Both the position numbers and the translations under genes were made by a program. The notes beneath the pieces are model-generated. The model made no database searches. It worked only from the letters and a program-made list of their open reading frames with translations, and was not told the DNA's origin. 64,000 nucleotides of DNA from Rhodamnia argentea (Eukaryota > Streptophyta > Magnoliopsida > Myrtales > Myrtaceae). The stretch covers positions 516,501-580,500 of the forward strand of contig NC_063160.1 of assembly GCF_020921035.1 (NCBI RefSeq). Reading direction: 5' to 3'. Positions 11,796 to 21,265 of the stretch are shown one piece after another; positions within the stretch are counted from its first letter, which is position 1; every line of letters starts with the position of its first letter.

Positions 11796-13624
11796 TCTCA
11801 ATAACCCAGAGGGAGAATCCTTGTTGTCCTCGTCTTGCAGTCTGTCGCAGCAAGAAGCGAGATCCCGCCTCCACCTTGCGACCACCAAAAGTCCGAACGG
11901 AAGGAATTGAACTCGGTCGTGCGAGCACAGAAACGAAAGAGAGTGCCGGTGACGCGAGCATCCCGATGCAGCGACAATGTCATGAGAAGTGATTTTTGCT
12001 ATCTTTAGGATTTTGTTTTTGAGTCGAAAGAGCCGTGTCCAAAGTGAACTGTCAAGTTTGACTCTAGTCTCGTTCAACCAACAATGCCAACCAAGGAGAG
12101 AGAGGGGGAGAGAGAGAGGAAGAGAGGAAGTTGAGGTTGTTTTGCCTTTTTGTGTAACGAGGGGTGGCATTTGGTCTGTCCTAACTGGCTTTTGAGTGCA
12201 CGCCAAAGACCTCCTCATTTTCAGTTACAAAGACCTAACAAATCACTCACTCTTCTTTTCTTTTCTGTTGTTTGGTCAATGGATTCAAGCATGGTTGAAT
12301 GAACGCATGACTGCATGGGCTGGGCGTCTCTCCCCCACCATCAATCTGCAAAGTCCCTCCCAAGGTACGATCCATTCGCTTCCAATCCATTTTCCTGTCT
12401 GTCTTCGGCGCATCGTTTTGCATTGAACTCCGTCCTTGAATCACATTTAATTTGCGTCGTCGTAGACCGACAATACTTTGTGATGGAAGAAATGCAGGAT
12501 CTCTGTGCATCACCAACTGGGATCTAGAGCTACTAATAATGATCAACAGGAGCAAAATGTCACCAGTGTTCCTCTCCCCACAATATTTCCCCAATATGCT
12601 CTTCCTTTCATCTGCACAAGTCATGTTTCTCCTCCTACATCGTCAATGCCTACCTTCCTTATCTTAGTAAGCCTACCTTCGTGCCACTAATTTAACTGAA
12701 ATGATGATTTTGAAGTTTGCTCTGCCTAATCCCATGTGGCTAGTTCATGGCCTTTATGTTGATCCCACTTTTCAGATGCCGGTAAAGTCAAGAAATACCA
12801 AATCCACTATAATCCTAAGTCAATTGCCCCAATCTGATCTTGCTGGTATCCAATCAAAAGACCAGAGATTATACTGGTGGTAGAGCAATGCACTTCTGCA
12901 TGTTTGAGGAGGTCTTTTTACCCGCCGCTTTCAACACAACCCAATCTGCATATGACACTTGACAGATATTGACAACGATAGGGGGAAAAATATGAAGCAA
13001 TAAAGCCGCTGTTACTCGATTCTGCATTTCTCCCTCCCTATCACATACCAGAAAGGTGCTTGACTTCAGAATGACAGTTTCTACACCTTTCTTGTGGGTA
13101 ACAAGCACCATGCCATCTTTTTAGGCTTTGCCATTAAGTTTTGCTGTTGTTCCTGGTATAAAAACTCCAAACAAAAAGCCATTAGAATACACGTCATGCT
13201 AATGAACTATCAATAGAGATGACCGGCATGTTTTTCACACACTAACATTCTGATGGAGTCACGACCAGAATTTTGAAAAGAATTTTCAAACCTTACTACA
13301 AAACTTCAGCGTGCAATATACCAGGCCATATATTAGCATAACCACTGCTCTTACTACTTGCTAACCATCTATTAGGAGCATTTGGAAATATTTTTTTTCT
13401 TGATTGTTATATAAGGCAAAGGATAACACGAGGTTGACTCTTCTATTCATGAGTCAATGTAACAGTACACATTTGAGAGTTGCAACTTCATGCCATTTCA
13501 CCAATTTCATTAGGATGACTTTGAATTTGATTGCAGGCTGAAGCCATACCCTTAGCAAGGTGAAGAAGCCTCAGCTGGGGGCAAAGAGAAAAGTCTTCCG
13601 TTTTCATTCCAGAAGTGAACATTC
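11796..13624 (+). promoter_or_regulatory. Upstream and probable 5' UTR region of the VQ gene
   Basis: No recognisable coding frame. A splice acceptor-like TTTGATTGCAG ends at about 13536, some 90 bp before the VQ start, suggesting a 5'-UTR intron. The leader exon would lie further left, after the CT tract. The 12.2-12.7 kb stretch has several short open frames without family features. Confidence 0.3.
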
Positions 13625-14263
13625 ATGGAGAAGCCAGCAACGCCAGGTGCAGCTGTTTCCAGGCCCGCAACCACATTTGTACAAACCGACACGAACACTT
13701 TCCGAGAGATTGTACAGCGCTTAACAGGTCCATCAGAAACTGATGCATCACAGGAAGGCTCTCTCGACAGAATTGGGATCACAAAGATGAAGAGGCCAAC
13801 AGTTTCACTGCAAGAGAGAAGGCAGTCCATAAGGCAGAAGCTTCAGATAGTCAAACCCACCATCCACCTCAAACCTGGTTCATCAACTGACCAACACTCC
13901 TCACTTTCCAAATCAATCGGCAATTCTGATGCCATCTTAAGTCCGCTGGGAACCCCCACCATCCACCTCAAACCCGGTTCATCAACTGACCAACACTCCT
14001 CACTTTCCAAATCAATCAGCAATTCTGATGCCATCCTAAGTCCGCTGGGAACCCCTACTTCAAATTTCTCGAAGCTTTCCATAATCGAGCAACAAAACAG
14101 GGAACACACACCTGCGCAGTTCAATAGTCAAGAAGAAGAAAGAGCCATAAAAGAAAGGAGATTCTATCTGCATCCGTCTCCCCGTTCTAGGCCAGGGTTT
14201 ACTGAACCAGAGTTATTAAATTTATTCCCTTTAACTTCTCCTCAGACAAGTGAAGGATCATAA
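13625..14263 (+). CDS. VQ-motif protein, VQ31-like
   Basis: Intronless, 212 aa, as is usual for plant VQ proteins. These are nuclear cofactors that bind group I/IIc WRKY factors and are often MAP-kinase substrates. The VQ motif FxxxVQxLTG is complete at residues 26-35 (FREIVQRLTG). The C-terminal block FYLHPSPRSRPG followed by FTEPELLNLFP is the hallmark of the VQ4/11/31/33 subgroup. Residues 79-144 contain two copies of a 33-residue unit, each ending LSPLGTP, so SP and TP sites are doubled. The next genes are SLG1-like and CLPTM1-like, the same neighbours as Arabidopsis VQ31 (At5g08480, from memory), which supports the VQ31 assignment. The start is the first ATG of the frame. Confidence 0.9.
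   Translation: MEKPATPGAAVSRPATTFVQTDTNTFREIVQRLTGPSETDASQEGSLDRIGITKMKRPTVSLQERRQSIRQKLQIVKPTIHLKPGSSTDQHSSLSKSIGNSDAILSPLGTPTIHLKPGSSTDQHSSLSKSISNSDAILSPLGTPTSNFSKLSIIEQQNREHTPAQFNSQEEERAIKERRFYLHPSPRSRPGFTEPELLNLFPLTSPQTSEGS
13859..14056 (+). repeat. 99-bp in-frame tandem duplication inside the VQ gene
   Basis: Two adjacent 99-bp copies (13859-13957 and 13958-14056) that I count as differing at 4 positions. The unit is exactly 33 codons, so the frame is kept. The near identity points to a recent duplication. Confidence 0.95.
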
Positions 14264-15253
14264 CTCGAGCAGTAAACCGTGCTCTTGACTCGTAACTTCA
14301 GTGAGTAGTGCATGTGTGCAAACCCCCCTAAACCATCCCCCAAAAAAAAAAACAAGGAAAGATATTTACCACCTTATTTTCAGGCTATGACATGCCCAAT
14401 ATGTTGTATACCTGCAATTTGTATTGAATACGTGTTTCAGTACACTAACACGAGGGACTTCCAGACTGTCCAAGCTTCTTCAGATAATCATTTTCTGCTT
14501 CCCTATTTTAAGACTGAGGGCCTGTTTGTTTGAGATTTTTAAGAAGCAAAAGGCCATTTTTTTCCACTTTCCTGCCAAAATTTAAAATGTTATCAGAATC
14601 TCAAAAAAGGTCTGGAAAAATTATTCGTGAATTTCCATGTCAACATTCGTGTATTGTGGAAGCTTCAGATAATGCAAGTTAAGGAATATCCATAGTGCAT
14701 CCGTCCCAAGTTTTAGATTAAACAAAAAGTAAAAAGTAAAAGCATATCCATGCGCCTTAAATCTATGTAAGGTCTTCAAAAGTGTCTATGGCAATTGAGA
14801 ATCAATCATCACTGCAAGCATTAAAATTAGTAGTTTAATCATAACTGTTCAAAAATGTACTATCAAGAAAAATAGAACAGGAGTTAAGGAACTCGTATGG
14901 GTCTACCCAAGACAATTCCTTTTATCCAGTGGGAGTAGAGGAACAGTGGAGTGACCAACTTAGCCCAGAGAAACAAATGGCATGAAGTCTCCTTCAAGAT
15001 TCAAATTTCCCTACAAAAGGAACATAGAGAAGTACAATCAAATACTCACAAGTTGCAAACTTGGAAATGTGTGTCTGTTTGAAGATTAAACATTACATAG
15101 GCAGCTAGTCACACCAAAGTGTACATGGGTTGCAAGTTGAAGGCTACTAGAGAAGGAAAAACTCACTCATATCATACATCTGCAACACCCAAGCAAGACA
15201 AGGATATCTTACATCGAGGCGTGCAAATTAAGTCTGCTCGGCAATGTTAGGCA
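14264..15253. other. Convergent intergenic region between the VQ and PPR genes
   Basis: About 1 kb between two convergent genes. It should contain both 3' UTRs and no further gene that I can see. The (-) strand part near 15060-15253 is probably the 3' UTR of the PPR gene. Confidence 0.5.
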
Positions 15254-18061
15254 TTAAGTGGGATTGAGTAGCATGTCAACAGAGGATCCAGCAAGCCTCT
15301 CCTTGATTTGTTGATCCATGATACTTAAAATGCTGAATATAATGCTTCTTTCCGGATGAGAGTAGTCTCCAGCAATAAACACGTTTTTTCTCCTATCCAC
15401 TTCAATCCAGCTGCATCCAGCAGGCTTTCTCAGATCTCTTGTTTTGATGAGCTTTCTCATCTCCAAAACACCATCCCACCTGGCATGTGCAGCATAAAGA
15501 TTTGACATCACAATGTAGTTCCCCGCGTCATTGGCTTCGATTTGAAAAAGATGGTCTGCCACTGCTCGACCCAATTCCACCTCATGGTGAGTCCTACACG
15601 CACCCAATAAGGTCGCCCAAATATTGGCATTAGCTTTAACAGGCATCTGAGTCACGAAAGAGTACGCATCATTCACTCGACCTCCTCGAGCAAGGAGATC
15701 CACTAGGCAAGCATACTGTTCCATAGTTGGCGTCATTCTGTGAACATTTTGTATCGAGTCAAATACGTCTAATCCTTCATTTACAAGGCCAGCGTGACTG
15801 CAGGCAGACAATACACAAGTGATGACAACATGATCTGGTTTTACACCCATTGAAATCATGTGATAGAAAATTTTAAGTGCTTCTTCCCCCATACCATGCA
15901 TAGCGAAGCCACCAACCATTGTGGTAAACATCACCAGATCCTTATGCGGGCTCAACTGGAAAAGATTATAAGCATACGCTATGCTTCCACATTTTGCATA
16001 TATGTCTAAAAGAGCAGCATTTAGTCTAACATCCTCAAAGCAAGCTCTGAGTGTATATGCATGACACTGCCTCAACAAATGAATGGAGGCAATCTGAGCA
16101 CATACAGGGAGGAGGCTCATGACTGTCAGCTCATCGGGCTTCGCTCCTCGAGCTTGTAACTGATAAAAGAGAGTTAGAGCTTCATCGAAGCATTCATTTT
16201 CAGCATAAACTCTAACCATTGAATTCCAAGCGATGAGATCTGTTTCAAACATTCGGTCTAATATCTTATACGCATCATCATGTGATCCATGGTTCACATA
16301 GCCAGAGACCGCTGAGTCGTATGAGACTGAATATTGTTTATTCAATAAACTATTAAAAATCTTCGAGGCACCATCCACATCACCGCATTTACCATATGCT
16401 TCAAGCATTGCGTTTCCAATAGTGGACTCTTTCTCCCCTACCAAAACACCGGACCTGATAATGTATCCATGTAATTCTTTGACCAATTGTACTCTCGAAA
16501 CTGAAATGGAGAAATTTACTAAGATAAGCATGGTGACAGCGTCAGGTTTAGTTCCTTCTTTGAGCATCCAGCTTAAAAGGTCCAGAAACTGGCTATGAAA
16601 TCCTCTCTCACTGAAGGCATCGAGCATCGTGTTCCAAGATACCACATCTCTACTTGAAATCATAAAAAACGACAAAAAAGCCGCCTCTACATCATCGCAT
16701 CTTGCATAAAAATGAACCAAGTTATTCCTCACTGTTGTATCCCCAAATAAGCCAGGGTGTCGAAGTACGTATCCGTGGATCTGTTTGCCCCACTGAATCT
16801 GCCTTGATTGTGCACAAACAGGGAGAACACAAGCAATAGTGACACTATCTAGGGTAAACCTCTCGGTCAAGACTAGTTCATGAAAAAGCTGCAGTGCTCT
16901 TGACCATTCATCATTTGATGCATATCCTGCAATGACTGAATTCCACGAAACTAAATCTCTCACCTTCATCTGTCTAAATAAGGTCTCTGCCTCTTCTACC
17001 AGTCCAATCCTTAAGTAGAATGTCATAAGTGCATTGCAGACAGAGATCTCTGCTGCAAGCTCAGTTCGTTGAAACACAAAAGAGTGTATCTGTCTTCCAA
17101 TGCAGCAAGCGGTGCTATTTTCCAGAAAACCACAAACAGGCAAAATATTTACAATCGTCGCATAATTGGGTGTCGTTGATCCTTTCAGCATCCAACGGAA
17201 CATTCTGAAGGCATCATTTATCAGCTTGTTCTCTGCAAACCCAGCGATGATTGCATTCCATGAAACCACATCTTTGTCAGGGATGCAGGTGAATGCCGCA
17301 TAAGCATCAGTCATAACTCGCCCGCATTTTGCGTACATTGAGATTAGTGCGTTTCCCACAAGGGTGTGTGTGTCCAAGCCAGATTTAATGACAAGCGAAT
17401 GCGCCCTCTTCCCTGCATCCAGATCACCTAATCGAGCACACAAAGGAAGGACGATGCATAATGTGACAGAGCTCATCTTGGGGTCCCGGACAAGATGCAA
17501 TTTATTGAACATCCTCATTGTCTCAGCCTCAAGCCCTTTGGACCCAGCAAACCCAGACAATACAATGTTCCAAAGGACAACATCGGGGCTATGGATCTGA
17601 CCAAACAACTTTTGGCAGTCATCCAAAGTTCCGGACTTTGCATACAAGTTGAGCAGCGCTTTTGATATACACAAGCAAGAAAGATGGCCGAGCTTTAACG
17701 AATGCCCATGAAGAGTCTTTCCCAACTGGAGGGCCGAGAGGGCGGTACAGGACTTGAGAACAGATGAAAGGACTTGGTAATTGGGTTTGAAAACAGAGGA
17801 AGACCGGAACTTTTGAAGGAAAAAAGAAACGGTTTCCTTGTGTCGGGCATTGGTGCAATAGTCCCTGATCACGTCGCTCCATGCTTTGAAATCCGGTTCG
17901 TGCATGTCCGCAAAGAAGTGGGTTCTCGAGTGTTTTCGAAGGCAATATATACGGTAACTACCGGCATGAAGACTGCTTAAGCGGCATTTCGACAAACAGA
18001 TTATGGGCGATCGGCCCAGCATTGAACTGAATACTACAAGGGAAAATTGGATTGATTGCAA
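15254..18061 (-). CDS. PLS-class pentatricopeptide repeat protein, SLOW GROWTH 1-like (mitochondrial)
   Basis: Single exon, 935 aa. Alternating PPR motifs run from about residue 95 to 830, followed by E and E+ motifs (KPAGCSWIEVD, then SHPERS), with no DYW deaminase domain. It matches my memory of Arabidopsis SLG1 (At5g08490), which edits mitochondrial nad4 and nad9 transcripts; shared stretches include VSWNAIIAGF and TPTMEQYACLVDL-type sequence. The N-terminus is rich in Arg, Ser and Leu with few acidic residues, consistent with a mitochondrial presequence. The upstream-most ATG is chosen; a start at MHEPDF (near residue 53) would remove the presequence. Lacking DYW, it would need a deaminase supplied in trans. 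The target site is inferred from orthology only. Confidence 0.92.
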   Translation of the reverse strand: MQSIQFSLVVFSSMLGRSPIICLSKCRLSSLHAGSYRIYCLRKHSRTHFFADMHEPDFKAWSDVIRDYCTNARHKETVSFFLQKFRSSSVFKPNYQVLSSVLKSCTALSALQLGKTLHGHSLKLGHLSCLCISKALLNLYAKSGTLDDCQKLFGQIHSPDVVLWNIVLSGFAGSKGLEAETMRMFNKLHLVRDPKMSSVTLCIVLPLCARLGDLDAGKRAHSLVIKSGLDTHTLVGNALISMYAKCGRVMTDAYAAFTCIPDKDVVSWNAIIAGFAENKLINDAFRMFRWMLKGSTTPNYATIVNILPVCGFLENSTACCIGRQIHSFVFQRTELAAEISVCNALMTFYLRIGLVEEAETLFRQMKVRDLVSWNSVIAGYASNDEWSRALQLFHELVLTERFTLDSVTIACVLPVCAQSRQIQWGKQIHGYVLRHPGLFGDTTVRNNLVHFYARCDDVEAAFLSFFMISSRDVVSWNTMLDAFSERGFHSQFLDLLSWMLKEGTKPDAVTMLILVNFSISVSRVQLVKELHGYIIRSGVLVGEKESTIGNAMLEAYGKCGDVDGASKIFNSLLNKQYSVSYDSAVSGYVNHGSHDDAYKILDRMFETDLIAWNSMVRVYAENECFDEALTLFYQLQARGAKPDELTVMSLLPVCAQIASIHLLRQCHAYTLRACFEDVRLNAALLDIYAKCGSIAYAYNLFQLSPHKDLVMFTTMVGGFAMHGMGEEALKIFYHMISMGVKPDHVVITCVLSACSHAGLVNEGLDVFDSIQNVHRMTPTMEQYACLVDLLARGGRVNDAYSFVTQMPVKANANIWATLLGACRTHHEVELGRAVADHLFQIEANDAGNYIVMSNLYAAHARWDGVLEMRKLIKTRDLRKPAGCSWIEVDRRKNVFIAGDYSHPERSIIFSILSIMDQQIKERLAGSSVDMLLNPT

Positions 18062-18132
18062 TAGTGGGTTGCCATGACTGCCAAAAAGGAATGCCGTCCG
18101 AAAGTTGGCGCTGAGAGAAGATGGAAGAACAA

Positions 18133-18140
18133 TGACGTCA
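18133..18140. promoter_or_regulatory. Palindromic TGACGTCA bZIP site upstream of the SLG1-like gene
   Basis: Perfect 8-bp palindrome about 75 bp upstream of the PPR start codon, where a proximal promoter element is expected. TGACGTCA is a known bZIP (TGA/CRE-type) core. Binding is inferred. Confidence 0.3.
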
Positions 18141-18149
18141 CCCTCTCCC

Positions 18150-21140
18150 GGTCTCCCCTTGCGACTCTTTCGACGTTAAAACTGTCGAGAGCGAGCTCGC
18201 AGAGAGCTGAGATCATTTTTTGATTGCGTTCGACTTTGTTGAGGATGAGCTAAGAACCTGCCTCACGAGGCTCTCCGATTCCTCGCCAGGAGACGTGATT
18301 TTGAACCGAAGCCGAAGATTCACACCGGGAAAGGCAATGGTGTCGGTCCGAGTCCTACAATACCCGCCCAGTCGAGGGCATGTTGCGCCGGTGTCGTTTT
18401 AACCATGTTTGTAGCTTAAGAAAACTTTACATGAGCTATCTTATTCATCTTTGTTTTTTAGAACCCGTCTCTCTGCTCTTTTTGACTAATTTTCGAATCT
18501 TTCGACCAAAAAAAAAAAAAACTAACTTTCGAATCGATAATCACTCTTGTAGAATTGATTTACAAATACGATTCATAATGTGACATGTTGACTTTATTGA
18601 CAATCGAATATGACCCGCTTATTTAAAAATTCACTTACAGTTAAAACAACTTACTTTGCATACTAATGTTACAGTACATGGAATTGTTCAATATTTGTTT
18701 GGATTGTAGTATATCGTTACTTAGTCCACCCGTTTCGCGAATTTTAAGTGTTAGCGCTTTTAAGTGACGAGTGAAGGAATAAATGATTTAGTAGATATTG
18801 GCAACATAATTGGTGCGCTCTAATCCATTAAATATACGTTTGTTAAATAAATTAAGTGACTCCTTCGTCACCTAATACATTATGTGGTCTTTGGCTTGGA
18901 CCAATTAATTAATATGTATTTTCGGCATTTATCGAGGTTACCAAACGCATTCTTAGTTCCTCAAGCGATCATTTATGCGATGTAATCCTCTAACTTTTCG
19001 GATTGTGCAATATTGTCCATAACTCTATTGGATAATTTGAAAATCCAATATTGAAATCCCTTAGATTCTCTTGATAATCACAAAACCTTAGAAGAGTATC
19101 CGATGAGTTCTAAGAGATTTATGTTTTAACTGTTATAATCATCTTGTGATTATTGACGAATGGAAGAAATACACAGTAAATACAACATGACTTCAATAAA
19201 AAAAATTAAAAAAAAGAGGGAAATGCTGAAGAACTTTGTGCTACATTACATATAGTTGCAGCATGTCCTATCTGAAATTGAAGAGTCAGCTCACGGATTT
19301 CATTTTGCTAATTTCATATATGATAGTATACCCAAGTTGAACATTCCTGTAAGTGATTTTTTTTCAAAATCAAACAAAGAAGAGAGAGGAAAAGAGAAGA
19401 GGAATCAAAGGTGTTAAGCATCGCATGAGGCCATCGGACTATACTTGTAGCGGCATTGTCAAGGCTTTGCATAGGGTTATTGGGGTAACAGACCCAGCAA
19501 AAGTAGCGCTCGAGTCGAGTTGAGCGATCCAAGGTAAATGCGATCCCATTGGGGGTGGCACGACCTCTAGTAAGGCTCGCCTTGGGTCGTGCCACCCTAG
19601 CAAGTAGGCGCCCCAAATTGCGTGACCCAAATGAGATATGCCGGAATGCGGTGTGGGCATGGCGGCCACCACCCTAACTCTTTTGTCTCTGGACTTGCAG
19701 TATATTGAAGAAGGAGACGAGAGTAGAGTGTTGGCAATATTGAAAATTTTCATCATCTTCTTCTTCTCTTATAAACCCCAAACCTCTCTTTGCCGTTGTC
19801 ACATGCCTCAAATCTTTGCATGGAACCTACAACATATTTAATAGGGCTGCCCCATACACTAATCAGTCTTATTAAAATTACATTTGCAACCGTCGTCCGA
19901 CTCATCTTATCTTCCGAAATATTTAAATTAAAAGGTGTGTTCTCTCTTTGTCCAAATACTCTCACTCAAGCTTAGGAAGCTTCCTTGAAGCTTCTTCAGA
20001 ATGAGAACTACCAGAGGTATCTTTTATATTTCGTTTGAGGTATTAACAATTGCGCGAAAGCTAATTCTTTGATAACTCAAGGGCGTGAACGCAGAGATCA
20101 GACAAATTAAGAGTTCGAACTTGAGGTAAAATATCAGAATATATTTGGCATTTACTTATAATATTTTGGACCCACTTATAGTATTAGCAAAATCCCTAGA
20201 ATGCTAGGGAAATCGTAACTTGGTAAATTTTAACTTTGATAATAATTCGATTAGCATATCAAAGTACATCCGTCATTGTCGACGTTTAATTATTTTTCAC
20301 CATCACTCTCTATAACCATTTTGTGTATAAGCATCGATTAATTTAAGCATGTTGAAATTAGTAAATTGGTACTTACTTCTTTGAATTTAGATTCCATGTC
20401 AACTATGTATGAGCCTCAATGAAGTCATGCTTGGAAAGCCGTAATTTCACTGATGTCATCCAAAGTCGAAACTATCCATTTATTATCTTAATATCCTGTA
20501 TATTATCAATGTAGAAAAATCCCAGATATACTAAAGTCTCACAAAAGATTGGGTTGTTAACTATAGGGATTTGAAACGCGCAAGCCTCGTGGAAATGAAC
20601 TTATACAAATATTTAGTGCGATTTTAGTTTACGGCAATCGACCGACGGAACAAGCAATATGTTGCGATCATCGATCCGTAATGGGTAAACTTATGCCGAT
20701 ACGGTGTAGAAAAATTGATATGTCGAATGGGCGTGTTATGGTTAACATGCAATCGGAGAATGGAATCGAAGCACAAGACAGAGGTCATCAATTCGAGTAT
20801 TCGAAATTGGCGGCCCCGTTTAGAGTGACTTGTTGCTTCATCTTCGTCGAATTCACGCTTGAAACATTGAGATTATGCAAATATTGTAAGGTACAATTAT
20901 AAACGAGTTCCACAAGTTTCGTAAAATTAATAATTTTGGAGGGAAACTCATCCTCTGTGATATATTTTGCTTTGTTCTTTAGTAAAGTAACATTTTATCA
21001 GATATTTGGTCGAGAAATAGGTTGTCGGGTTCTCACGTGTCCACTTGCGCTGTCGCATCATTACATGCCGTTCATAAAAATACGTAATTAAATAAATATA
21101 ATTCGAAAATATCGACCTCCATCCGTCCAGTACAAACAAT
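18150..21140. other. Intergenic region, about 3 kb, with one strong hairpin
   Basis: AT-rich DNA between divergent genes with no recognisable coding frame. 19.3-19.7 kb is locally more GC-rich and contains a stem-loop described separately. The sequence from 20.0 to 21.1 kb may be old transposon debris, but I see no domain to name it. Confidence 0.45.
19553..19597. repeat. Perfect 13-bp stem hairpin with inner stem
   Basis: GGGTGGCACGACC (19553-19565) and its exact reverse complement (19585-19597) flank a 19-nt loop. The loop itself contains AAGGC/GCCTT, so a nested hairpin is possible. The region stands out as GC-rich in AT-rich surroundings. Confidence 0.8.
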
Positions 21141-21147
21141 CCTAACA

Positions 21148-21155
21148 TATAAAAA
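21148..21155 (+). promoter_or_regulatory. Candidate TATA box of the CLPTM1 gene
   Basis: TATAAAAA about 110 bp upstream of the CLPTM1 start codon, followed by a (TC)n tract at 21210-21235 that would lie in the 5' leader. The spacing fits a plant core promoter. Confidence 0.45.
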
Positions 21156-21265
21156 GGTGGAATCGTGCGCTGTTTAGGTCTCGAATATCGACTTCCGTCC
21201 GCGCTTCAGATCTCTCTCTCTCTCTCTCTCTCTCGCTGCATCGGTATCGCCACGAGCAAGAGAAG

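Noticed and set aside
11673-12218. 181-codon minus-strand frame
   Set aside because: Its C-terminal part is only microsatellite translation (KKKEKRERERER) and the rest shows no family features. It lies in the probable VQ upstream region.
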